From contig JAIRXT010000151.1 of NCBI GenBank assembly GCA_031268125.1, positions 1 through 38,500 of the forward strand: a stretch of DNA of 38,500 nt, given 5' to 3'. Position numbers and translations under genes: made by a program. This document shows, one piece after another, positions 1-7,044 of this stretch (position 1 is the first letter of the stretch; the number at the start of each line of letters is the position of its first letter). A model generated the notes under the pieces. The model was not told the origin of the DNA. It saw only the letters and a program-made list of their open reading frames with translations, and did not search any database. This stretch comes from Treponema sp. (GTDB lineage Bacteria; Spirochaetota; Spirochaetia; Treponematales; Breznakiellaceae).

Positions 1-59
1 GCGAAGCGCAACAAACTGCTATGGTACTAACGAATGATTCGGAAGGCTGCTTTAGATGA
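1..59 (+). other. possible 3' end of an upstream gene
   Basis: Two frames are open from the window edge and end just before nrdR. One ends in TAA at 28-30. The other ends in TGA at 57-59 and would overlap the nrdR ATG by the common ATGA arrangement. The coding stretch is too short to tell which is real or to identify a product. No NrdR-box-like palindrome is visible in these 55 bases, so any promoter for the nrd genes probably lies outside the window. Confidence 0.2.
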
Positions 60-517
60 GGTGTCCCCATTGCGGGAATTTTGATGACAAGGTTGTTGAA
101 TCCCGTACTTTAGCCAACGGAGAAGCGATTCGCCGGCGGCGTGAGTGTAATAGCTGCGGTTACCGCTTTACCAGTTACGAGCGCATTGAAGACAAACAGT
201 TCATGGTCATCAAGCGGGACGGCCGCAGGGAGCCTTTTGACCGGCGGAAGATTGAGCGCGGGGTGGAACGGGCCTTGGAAAAGCGGCCCATATCCCCCAT
301 GATGATCGAAAGTTTGGTCAACCAGATCGAAGATCAGGCGGCAATTTTGGGCAGAGTGAACCACGAGATCGGCACGCCGGACATTGGGGATCTGGTGTTG
401 AAAAAACTGGGGGCTTTGGACAGGGTGGCCTATATCCGCTTCGCCTCCGTGTACCAGCATTTCGAGAACCTGGACGAATTCGTCCGGGAAATACAAAAAA
501 TAGGGGAGCATACGTGA
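56..517 (+). CDS. nrdR: transcriptional repressor NrdR
   Basis: This 153-residue protein matches NrdR, the nucleotide-sensing repressor of ribonucleotide reductase genes, over its full usual length. A zinc ribbon is visible at the N terminus (C3, C6, C31, C34), with the typical MRCPHCG start and the RRRREC segment. An ATP-cone domain follows at about residues 49-139 and starts with the VIKRDGRREPFDR motif. The ATG at 56 has a GGAAGG Shine-Dalgarno-like sequence at 41-46. Its stop codon overlaps the nrdD start by 4 bp (GTGA at 514-517), so the two are translationally coupled. In known systems NrdR senses ATP/dATP and binds paired boxes upstream of nrd genes. Being first in the operon suggests it controls its own transcript too, which is inference because no box is visible here. 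Confidence 0.96.
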   Translation: MRCPHCGNFDDKVVESRTLANGEAIRRRRECNSCGYRFTSYERIEDKQFMVIKRDGRREPFDRRKIERGVERALEKRPISPMMIESLVNQIEDQAAILGRVNHEIGTPDIGDLVLKKLGALDRVAYIRFASVYQHFENLDEFVREIQKIGEHT

Positions 518-2586
518 TAAAACAGGTAGTTAAACGCTCAGGGGCCCTTGAAGCCTACGACCGTTTCAAAATATTCAGCGCCGTAAGCCGGGCCTTTGAC
601 GCGGTGGGAAAGACGGCCGCGGGAGGAACCACCGCCCTTTCCCCGGAGGAACAGGACGAGCGGGTAGAGGCCGTAACAAAACAGGTGGAAAGCCTGGCGG
701 AAGATATGATGAGAGGCCGCCATCCCTCCTCTATTCCCGCTATCGAGGAAATTCAGGACCTGGTGGAAACCGCCCTTATCGAAAAGCAGGAAACCGCGGT
801 AGCCAAATCCTATATCCTCTACCGGGCCCGGCACGAGGCCAGACGGGACCTGAAAAAACTGATGCTGGACATCGATTCCACAATGGACGGCTACCTCCGG
901 CAGTCCGACTGGCGGGTCAATGAAAACGCCAACGTGAACTACTCGCTGGGGGGGCTTATCCTCCACAATTCGGGGACCATCACCGCCAACTACTGGCTCA
1001 AGAATATCTATCTCCCGGAGATTGCCGATGCCCACAGGGACGCGGATTTTCATATCCACGACCTTTCCATGTTTTCAGGCTACTGCGCCGGCTGGTCCCT
1101 GCGCCAGCTTATCTCCGAAGGGCTGGGGGGGGTGGCGGACAAGATCACCAGCAAGCCCGCAAAGCACCTTTCCACCCTGATGCAGCAGGCGGTGAATTTT
1201 CAGGGCTGCCTGCAGAACGAATGGGCCGGGGCCCAGGCCTTTAGTTCCTTCGACACCTATATCGCCCCCTTTGTAAAGGCCGACAAGATGAGCGACAAGG
1301 AGGTAAAGCAGTGCCTCCAGAGCTTTGTCTTTGGGGTGAATACCCCCAGCCGCTGGGGCAGCCAGGCGCCCTTTACCAACATCACCCTGGACTGGGTCTG
1401 CCCTGCGGATCTTAAAGATCGAAAAGCCGTAACCGGGGGGCAGGAAACGGAATTCAGCTACGGCGACTGCCAGGCGGAAATGGACCGGGTAAACCGTATC
1501 TTCATCGAGTTGATGCTGGAGGGGGATGCCAACGGCCGGGGTTTCCAGTACCCCATCCCCACGTACAACATAACCAGGGATTTTGACTGGGACAGCGATA
1601 ACGCGGGGCTCCTCTTCGAGATGACCGCCCGCTACGGCACCCCCTATTTCCAGAATTTTATCAACTCCGATCTGAATCCCGAGGACGTCAGGTCCATGTG
1701 CTGCCGCCTGCAGTTGGACAAGCGGGAACTGCGGAAACGGGGGGGCGGCCTCTTCGGCTCCGACGAGCTTACCGGTTCCGTGGGGGTAGTAACCGTCAAC
1801 CTTCCCCGGATCGCCTATCTGGCAAAAGACCGGGGGGATTTCTACCGCCGCCTTGAAAGACTCATGAACCTGGCGAAGGAAAGCCTTATCATCAAGCGCA
1901 AAACCATTACAAAACTGCTGGATGCGGGGCTTTTCCCCTATACCCGGCGCTATTTGAAGAATTTCAACAGCCATTTCAACACGATCGGCTTAGTGGGAAT
2001 GAACGAGGCCCTGCAGAATTTCCTGGGGAAGAACGTGAGCATCGCAACGCCCCAGGGCCGGTCCTTTGCCCTGGAGGTTCTGGGTTTTATGCGGGAGAAG
2101 CTTGCGGATTTCCAGGAGGAAACGGGGGAACTCTTTAACCTGGAGGCCACTCCCGCGGAATCAACCTCCTACCGTCTGGCAAAACACGACAAGGCCCGCT
2201 ATCCGGACATTATCACCGCGGGGACAACGGAGCCCTACTACACCAATTCCACCCAGCTCCCGGTGATGGAGACTGAAGACGTCTTCGACGCGCTGGACCA
2301 GCAGGAGGCCCTGCAAGCTGCCTACACCGGGGGCACGGTGTTTCATGTTTTCCTGGGGGAAGCCATCGAGGACCGGCGGAGCTGCCGGAATCTGGTGCGG
2401 ACCATTGCCCAAAATTACCGGATTCCCTATTACACCATCTCCCCCACCTTTTCGGTATGTCCGGTCCACGGCTACCTGCGGGGGGAACACTTCCACTGCC
2501 CCAAATGCCGGGAAGAACAGGAGGCGGAATTGCAGAATGAAATTAACGCCCTGGAACAGGAGCGGGAATATATTCTAAGGTCATAA
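514..2586 (+). CDS. nrdD: class III (anaerobic) ribonucleotide reductase, large catalytic subunit lacking its glycyl-radical motif
   Basis: This is a cytosolic 690-residue NrdD that reduces ribonucleotides to deoxyribonucleotides without oxygen. An ATP-cone lies at about residues 1-105 (IKQVVKRSGALEAYDRFKI). The barrel carries the FSGYCAGW cysteine, the RSMCCRL finger-loop cysteines and GVVTVNLPR, all like the Thermotoga/archaeal NrdD2 group. The C-terminal zinc site is C649-x2-H652 and C662-x2-C665. In ordinary NrdD the Arg-x-x-Gly-Tyr radical motif follows within a few dozen residues. Here the chain instead ends in a charged helix (REEQEAELQNE...) at S690, and the radical motif is encoded by the next gene. 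The GTG start at 514 has GGGGAG at 503-508 and overlaps nrdR by 4 bp. A frameshift is unlikely because the next gene is in another frame with its own strong ribosome binding site. Confidence 0.95.
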   Translation: MIKQVVKRSGALEAYDRFKIFSAVSRAFDAVGKTAAGGTTALSPEEQDERVEAVTKQVESLAEDMMRGRHPSSIPAIEEIQDLVETALIEKQETAVAKSYILYRARHEARRDLKKLMLDIDSTMDGYLRQSDWRVNENANVNYSLGGLILHNSGTITANYWLKNIYLPEIADAHRDADFHIHDLSMFSGYCAGWSLRQLISEGLGGVADKITSKPAKHLSTLMQQAVNFQGCLQNEWAGAQAFSSFDTYIAPFVKADKMSDKEVKQCLQSFVFGVNTPSRWGSQAPFTNITLDWVCPADLKDRKAVTGGQETEFSYGDCQAEMDRVNRIFIELMLEGDANGRGFQYPIPTYNITRDFDWDSDNAGLLFEMTARYGTPYFQNFINSDLNPEDVRSMCCRLQLDKRELRKRGGGLFGSDELTGSVGVVTVNLPRIAYLAKDRGDFYRRLERLMNLAKESLIIKRKTITKLLDAGLFPYTRRYLKNFNSHFNTIGLVGMNEALQNFLGKNVSIATPQGRSFALEVLGFMREKLADFQEETGELFNLEATPAESTSYRLAKHDKARYPDIITAGTTEPYYTNSTQLPVMETEDVFDALDQQEALQAAYTGGTVFHVFLGEAIEDRRSCRNLVRTIAQNYRIPYYTISPTFSVCPVHGYLRGEHFHCPKCREEQEAELQNEINALEQEREYILRS

Positions 2587-2606
2587 AGACCAACGTTGAA
2601 ACGACT

Positions 2607-2633
2607 CCGGGGGCGGGGAATACCGCCCTGCGG
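2607..2633 (+). other. GC-rich hairpin between the two nrdD pieces
   Basis: A 7-bp stem (GGGGCGG-type arm against CCGCCCT, the last pair G-U) closes a GGAATA loop. Two more GC pairs lie beyond a small internal loop. A short interrupted T run (2639-2646) follows, then the GAGGAG ribosome binding site of the next gene at 2651-2656. It could attenuate transcription, protect the mRNA end, or set the ratio between large and small subunit. It is not a classic terminator because the U tract is short and broken. Confidence 0.5.
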
Positions 2634-2665
2634 GAACAATATTTTTAAACGAGGAGCACAGTAAC

Positions 2666-3178
2666 ATGAGAACCCTTGAACAAGTAGAAAAGGATCTAAC
2701 CCAGGCCAAAGACGCCCTTTCATCGGTAGAAGGCACGCCCGCGGAGGTATACAGCCGTATCGTCGGGTATTACCGCTCGGTACGGAACTGGAACCGGGGT
2801 AAGCGGGAAGAATACGGCGAGCGGCGGCTCTACGATCTTTCCCGGCCGGAACATTCCGGGCGGAATCCGGCGGAAGCAACGGCGGCCGGCGGGGAACCGG
2901 CGGCAGTTACCGTCCCGGCTGCCGGCGCCGGGGGGACCAAAGTCCTCCTGTTCTGGCGCCAGTCCTGTCCTGCCTGCCCATCCGCAAAGGAAGCGGCGGG
3001 CCGGCTGGGAATTCCGGTAGACCTGGTAAACGCCGATACGGAGGCGGGATTTGCAGAAGCCCGGGAGCGGAACGTGCTTGCCACCCCCACGGCCATTTTC
3101 CTTTCGCCGTCGGGTACGGAGATCGGCAGGGCCCGGGATTCCCGGTCCATCGCCGCCTTCGGCAAAACCGTGGTGTAG
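2666..3178 (+). CDS. separate NrdD glycyl-radical subunit fused to a thioredoxin-like domain
   Basis: This 170-residue protein has two parts. Residues 1-57 start with a charged helix (EQVEKDLTQAKDAL), then VYSRIVGYYR with G34 as the expected radical glycine, then VRNWNRGKREEY. That is the C-terminal glycyl-radical segment of NrdD missing from the preceding gene. A 34-residue Ala/Pro/Gly-rich linker (58-91) follows. Residues 92-170 form a thioredoxin-like fold: KVLLFW, a CPAC redox motif (C101, C104) and a cis-Pro motif ATPT (P141). ATG 2666 has GAGGAG at 2651-2656, ideal spacing, so it looks like a genuine gene. I infer that NrdG places the radical on G34, the subunit docks onto the barrel, and the attached redoxin re-reduces the active-site cysteines, as free thioredoxins are thought to do for NrdD2 enzymes. 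Separate expression could also let an oxygen-cleaved radical piece be replaced, as GrcA does for pyruvate formate-lyase. Confidence 0.85.
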   Translation: MRTLEQVEKDLTQAKDALSSVEGTPAEVYSRIVGYYRSVRNWNRGKREEYGERRLYDLSRPEHSGRNPAEATAAGGEPAAVTVPAAGAGGTKVLLFWRQSCPACPSAKEAAGRLGIPVDLVNADTEAGFAEARERNVLATPTAIFLSPSGTEIGRARDSRSIAAFGKTVV

Positions 3179-3189
3179 GGAAAGGCCTT

Positions 3190-3903
3190 ATGGTAAGGCT
3201 GCGTAAAACCAGCCTGGTTGATTACCCCGGCGGGATCGCATCGGTGCTCTTCCTGCCCGGCTGCAACCTTCGCTGCCCCTGGTGCCAAAACCGGGAACTG
3301 GTTCTGCAATCCGTACCGGAGGCCTTCATTCCCCTGGAAGAAGCTCTCGCTCTGATACGGAAACGCCGGAATCTGCTGGACGGGGTAGTTGTTTCCGGGG
3401 GAGAACCAAGCATATACCCCGCGCTGGGGGATCTGATCGCCGAACTACACGGCACCGGGCTTCCGGTAAAGCTTGATACCAACGGTATGAATCCCCGGGT
3501 GTTAAAAAAAATCTGCGGAGAAAAAAATTCCCGGCCCGATTATATCGCCCTGGACCTGAAACTGGCCCCCGGCCGCTACCGGGAGTTGCTGCCTTCCGCC
3601 GGCCCGGAGGAGAAAACCGGGCCGGCCTCTTTTGATCCCGCCGCCGCCCTTACCGAAAGCGCCGCGCTGGTCCGTGCTTCGGGAATTCCCCACGAGTACC
3701 GCAGCCTGGCCCTGCCGGGCGGATACTTCGGCGCCGGGGACGTTGAAGCCCTCTCCCCCCTGGCCGACGGCGGCCCCTGGTATTTCCGCCCTTTTTCACC
3801 GGGAAACTGCCTGGACCCCGCCTGGAATTCCCTCCCCCCCACAGGGGAAAAGGAAACGGCGGCGCTGGCGGAAACGGCGAAACCCCGCCTGCCGCAGACC
3901 TAG
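3190..3903 (+). CDS. nrdG: anaerobic ribonucleotide reductase activating protein (radical SAM)
   Basis: The 237-residue protein has the radical-SAM cluster motif C25-x3-C29-x2-C32 (CNLRCPWC), the SLVDYPG start typical of NrdG-like activases, and the VSGGEPS SAM-binding segment near residue 75. It should use a 4Fe-4S cluster and S-adenosylmethionine to make the glycyl radical on the NrdD system. It starts 11 bp after the radical-subunit gene with GGGAAAGG just upstream, so the four nrd genes form one operon. It is longer than the E. coli enzyme (about 154 residues) and resembles the longer activases found with NrdD2-type reductases. Its substrate here is presumably the small glycyl-radical protein or its complex with the barrel. 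Confidence 0.92.
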   Translation: MVRLRKTSLVDYPGGIASVLFLPGCNLRCPWCQNRELVLQSVPEAFIPLEEALALIRKRRNLLDGVVVSGGEPSIYPALGDLIAELHGTGLPVKLDTNGMNPRVLKKICGEKNSRPDYIALDLKLAPGRYRELLPSAGPEEKTGPASFDPAAALTESAALVRASGIPHEYRSLALPGGYFGAGDVEALSPLADGGPWYFRPFSPGNCLDPAWNSLPPTGEKETAALAETAKPRLPQT

Positions 3904-3927
3904 CGGCCGTACATAAAAAACGGCCGC
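3903..3927 (+). terminator. hairpin just after nrdG, possible terminator
   Basis: A perfect 8-bp inverted repeat (GCGGCCGT at 3903-3910, ACGGCCGC at 3920-3927) with a 9-base A-rich loop begins at the last base of the nrdG stop codon. There is no U tract behind it, so intrinsic termination by this hairpin alone is doubtful. It may protect the mRNA end or work with the larger structure downstream. Confidence 0.5.
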
Positions 3928-3970
3928 CGGGACAGCAATTTCAAATTCAAAAAAAATAGCAGTTCAACCT

Positions 3971-4037
3971 AAAAATGGTCAAAGGTACGGGCTTGTTATG
4001 CAGCATAAAACCGTACCGGCAGCCGTTTGACCATTTT
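3971..4037. terminator. long bidirectional terminator-like inverted repeat
   Basis: AAAAATGGTCAAA (3971-3983) pairs perfectly with 4025-4037, and GGTACGG (3984-3990) pairs with CCGTACC (4011-4017). A smaller TTATG/CATAA stem (3996-4000 with 4004-4008) sits in the loop. An 8-base stretch on one side is unpaired. The T run at 4034-4040 on this strand and the A run at 3971-3975 give a U tract in both directions. It would end the nrd operon. Its right arm is part of a repeat that occurs again at 36012-36035. Confidence 0.6.
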
Positions 4038-4062
4038 TTTACCTTGAAAACCCCTTGATAAG

Positions 4063-4232
4063 CCGGCAATTTTCAGTTTGGGAAGAGATGAAAAGGCGCC
4101 CTGCCCAAAGCCGGGCGGGGTGTCAGGGGGAAAAACGAGGGGAAGGGGTCCCTGTTTTTCCCCCTGACAGGACCCCAAGGAAATTTTACCGGCGCCTTTT
4201 CGTTTTGGAATGGTTAAAATGAGAATTGCCGG
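4063..4232. repeat. nested inverted-repeat element (MITE-like or large structured RNA)
   Basis: Three inverted repeats lie inside one another. The outer arms are 4063-4071 and 4224-4232 (CCGGCAATT/AATTGCCGG). The middle arms are 4091-4100 and 4191-4200 (AAAAGGCGCC/GGCGCCTTTT). The inner arms, 16 bp and perfect, are 4121-4136 and 4154-4169 (TGTCAGGGGGAAAAAC and its complement). All three pairs are centred near 4146, so the whole 170 bp could fold as one long hairpin. No credible coding frame is present. It may be a small non-autonomous mobile element or a regulatory RNA leader before the downstream gene. Confidence 0.6.
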
Positions 4233-4283
4233 GAGGCGACCCATTGCCCAAGGGACGATCTTTTGGGAAAATAGGCTTTAGTT

Positions 4284-5957
4284 ATGCAAAATTCCCGCGC
4301 CGCAAGAGATGTCCCTATGGATCCTCATTACCTGCCCTACCCTTCCGGAAGGCAGGTTATCTACGGCCGCCGGGGCCTGGTTGCCGCATCCCAGCCCCTG
4401 GCGGCCCAGGCGGGGCTCGATATCCTTAAACGGGGGGGCAATGCGTTTGACGCCGCAGTGGCCTGTGCGGCGGCCATGACGGTGCTGGAACCCTGTAGTA
4501 ACGGCCTGGGCGGGGATGCCTTTGCGATTCTCTGGCCGGCGAAGGAGGCCGTGTTGAGGGGGCTCAATTCCTCCGGCCCCGCCCCGGCCTTGATGAGCGG
4601 GGAAAATATCCGGGCCGGGGGTTATACCGCCATGCCCCGCCTGGGTCCCGCCTCCATCACCGTGCCGGGGATCCCCGCGGCCTGGGCGGCCGTCTCTTCA
4701 CGCTACGGACGCATCCCCCTGGACGAAACCCTGGAGGCAGCGGCGGTACTGGCGGAGGAAGGCTACCCTGCCTCCCCCCTCACCGCCCGGGGCTGGAAGC
4801 AGAGCCTGGAAAATTACCTGCAAGAGCGGCAGATTGCCGGCGGAAAGGGGGGCATCAAAGAGGGGCCGGAAGTCTTTGACGGCTGGTTCCGGGTCTTTGC
4901 ATCTGCCGGGGCCCCCGCCGCCGGGGACCTGGTCCGCCTGCCTGCCCTGGCGAAGACAATCCGGGAAATCGGCCGCACGGGGGCGGAATCCTATTACCGG
5001 GGAGAGATCGCCGCCGGCATCGACGCCTATATGAGGCGGATCGGCGGCTTTTTAAGGGCGGAGGATCTGGCGGCTTTCTCCCCCGAATGGGTGGAACCCC
5101 TCGGCGTCAACTACCGGGGTTACGACATCTGGGAAATTCCCCCCAACGGCCAGGGCATGACCGCCCTCATGGCCCTCAACATCCTTGAAAATTTCGACTT
5201 CCCCCAGGGGAAGGATCATCCCGGTACGATCCACAAACAGATAGAATCCCTAAAACTCGCCTTTGCCGATGCCCACGCCCATATCACCGATCCCCGGGTA
5301 ACGCCGGTCGATACGGCGGCCCTCCTCTCCAAGGACTACGCGGAAAAACGGAGCGCCCTGATCGGGGAGGAGGCCGGAGAACCGGTCTGCGGAAAACCGG
5401 AGGCCTCCGGGACGGTGTACCTCTGCGCCGTTGACGGGGAAGGAAACATGGCCTCCTATATCCAGAGCAACTACATGGGCTTCGGTTCCGGCGTAGTCCT
5501 CCCGGAATGGGGAATCGCCTTCCAGAACCGGGGATTCGGCTTTACCCTGGATAAAGGCAGCGTTAAGTACGTCCTCCCCGGCAAGCGACCCTTCCACACC
5601 ATCATCCCCGGCTTCATCACCAGGAACGGGGAAGCCCTGGGGCCCTTCGGCATCATGGGGGGAGCCATGCAGCCCCAGGCCCATTTGCAGGTATTGAGCG
5701 GCCTTATCGACTTCAGCCTGAACCCCCAGGCCGCCCTGGACGCCCCCCGCTGGCAGTGGACGGAGGGAAAGAAGGTCCTCCTGGAACAGGGATTCCCCCG
5801 CCATATCGCCGCTGCCCTGAACCGCCGGGGCCACCAGGTGTCCTTCGAACTTAACGAAGGGAGCTTCGGCCGGGGCCAGATTATCCTCCGGGCCCCCCAG
5901 GGCGGCTATATTGCCGGTACCGAACCCCGGGCCGATGGTTACATAGCGGTATGGTAG
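4284..5957 (+). CDS. gamma-glutamyltransferase family protein (YwrD-like)
   Basis: The 557-residue product is a member of the gamma-glutamyltranspeptidase (Ntn-hydrolase) family. Evidence includes the N-terminal VAASQPLAAQAGLDILKRGGNAFDAAVA and LGGDAF motifs, the predicted autocleavage and nucleophile threonine in SGTVYL (T377 counted from this start), then VDGEGN, FGSGVV and RPFHTIIP. The family cleaves and transfers gamma-glutamyl groups from glutathione-like substrates. No signal peptide is visible, so it is probably cytosolic, like the YwrD branch and unlike periplasmic Ggt. The start is uncertain: ATG 4284 has only a weak TAGG upstream, while ATG 4317 (12 residues shorter) follows AAGAGA and begins nearer the conserved domain. 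It appears monocistronic, lying between the repeat-rich gap and the promoter at 6002. Its true substrate cannot be read from the sequence. Confidence 0.88.
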   Translation: MQNSRAARDVPMDPHYLPYPSGRQVIYGRRGLVAASQPLAAQAGLDILKRGGNAFDAAVACAAAMTVLEPCSNGLGGDAFAILWPAKEAVLRGLNSSGPAPALMSGENIRAGGYTAMPRLGPASITVPGIPAAWAAVSSRYGRIPLDETLEAAAVLAEEGYPASPLTARGWKQSLENYLQERQIAGGKGGIKEGPEVFDGWFRVFASAGAPAAGDLVRLPALAKTIREIGRTGAESYYRGEIAAGIDAYMRRIGGFLRAEDLAAFSPEWVEPLGVNYRGYDIWEIPPNGQGMTALMALNILENFDFPQGKDHPGTIHKQIESLKLAFADAHAHITDPRVTPVDTAALLSKDYAEKRSALIGEEAGEPVCGKPEASGTVYLCAVDGEGNMASYIQSNYMGFGSGVVLPEWGIAFQNRGFGFTLDKGSVKYVLPGKRPFHTIIPGFITRNGEALGPFGIMGGAMQPQAHLQVLSGLIDFSLNPQAALDAPRWQWTEGKKVLLEQGFPRHIAAALNRRGHQVSFELNEGSFGRGQIILRAPQGGYIAGTEPRADGYIAVW

Positions 5958-6001
5958 CTCTATCAAAACCGGCGGGGGCCGGGAGAAGACGGCGCGGGGG
6001 A

Positions 6002-6030
6002 TTGTCCAAAGCGGCGGTTCCGGGTATAAT
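6002..6030 (+). promoter_or_regulatory. sigma-70 promoter for the TPR/greA genes
   Basis: TTGTCC at 6002-6007 and a perfect TATAAT at 6025-6030 are separated by exactly 17 bases. The predicted transcript starts near 6037, about 40 bases before the ATG at 6076. Confidence 0.7.
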
Positions 6031-6075
6031 CCAAAAAGTATATTTTGTATCTCAAGGTGAAAAGATATTCAAGCC

Positions 6076-7017
6076 ATGAGTTCGGAAGATACGGTTGGGG
6101 AACTTATCCAAAAGGCTTATAACAAGCTGGACGCCGCCGATGCGGAGGGCGCCCTGAAGCTTCTTGAAGAAGCTTTGCGGATAGATTTTGACCATCCGGA
6201 GGTAAAAGACGGTCTAAAATGCCTCACCTGGTGGATTGAGCATATCAAAAGGGCCGATGATTTTCGGGAAGCCTACGATAAGGGTGTTTTCATTCTATCC
6301 CAATGGAAGCCCTATTACAGCTTTCTGGATCGTTTTGACCGGCATTTTGATTCCTGCCAATTTGTCATCCGGCGCTATGTCTTTTCCGCCGCCCTGAGAT
6401 ATTTTTCCGGTGCGCTGGAGGACGGGACAAACGAGCACGATCCCTATCTGCTCCTCCTTGTGGGCCGCTGTTACAAGGGGGCCGGGAACTACGGGGAGTC
6501 TTTGAGATATCTGGAGCAGGCCGCCCGGTTTAAGCGGGACGATGCGGAGACTCTTTCGGAACTGGCAGATGTAAACGCCCTGCTGGCGGAAAACCGGGCC
6601 GCCAAGGCGCTGTTCCGGGAGGCTTTTTTTGTCGATCCCCAGAAAATCGACCTGCGATCCATGGAATCGGAGCTGATTATCCGCCTGCGGGACCGGGTAT
6701 TGAGCATGGGCTATGCCGGGCCCGAACTGGCGGAGTGGATCCCCGTATACGGGAACCTGTTCAGGGTGTTTTCGGTTAAAAGGGAATTAAAGCAATCGGA
6801 GTTAAGCAGGCTTAAACAGTCGGTATTCGCCCTGGAAAACGAGATAGGACATGCCGGCGGCGAGCAGAGCCGTCTGCTGAAGCCCCGGCTGATCAACCGT
6901 TATTTCTGGCTGATCGATCATTATGAAAATACCCGTGACGATCCGGGGGTAGTAGAGGATACGATGAGGAAGATCAAAATCATCGATACAACAATTTACG
7001 ATTGGTATATAAGATAA
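6076..7017 (+). CDS. tetratricopeptide-repeat protein of unknown function
   Basis: This is a 313-residue soluble protein with no signal peptide or membrane segment. TPR-like helix pairs are visible at about residues 5-45 (LIQKAYNKLDAADAEGALKLLEEALRI) and 110-190 (GRCYKGAGNYGESLRYLEQAAR, then ADVNALLAENRAAKALFREAF). The C-terminal part (about 240-313) is helical and charged with no motif I recognise. An AAGGTGA sequence at 6054-6060 is rather far (15 bases) from ATG 6076. It is transcribed from the promoter at 6002-6030 and lies 27 bp before the greA start, so both probably share a transcript. TPR proteins are usually scaffolds, and a partnership with the helical N-terminal half of the GreA protein is possible but is inference. 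Confidence 0.8.
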   Translation: MSSEDTVGELIQKAYNKLDAADAEGALKLLEEALRIDFDHPEVKDGLKCLTWWIEHIKRADDFREAYDKGVFILSQWKPYYSFLDRFDRHFDSCQFVIRRYVFSAALRYFSGALEDGTNEHDPYLLLLVGRCYKGAGNYGESLRYLEQAARFKRDDAETLSELADVNALLAENRAAKALFREAFFVDPQKIDLRSMESELIIRLRDRVLSMGYAGPELAEWIPVYGNLFRVFSVKRELKQSELSRLKQSVFALENEIGHAGGEQSRLLKPRLINRYFWLIDHYENTRDDPGVVEDTMRKIKIIDTTIYDWYIR

Positions 7018-7044
7018 GCCTTAGGGGCAAAGAGGAGTTTGGAA

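Noticed and set aside
2570-2680. Frameshift or sequencing error splitting a normal nrdD
   Set aside because: The downstream piece has its own ATG with an ideal ribosome binding site, a 79-bp non-coding gap with a hairpin, and a stop in its frame at 2597-2599. Both pieces also carry extra helical ends. An error cannot be fully excluded without reads.
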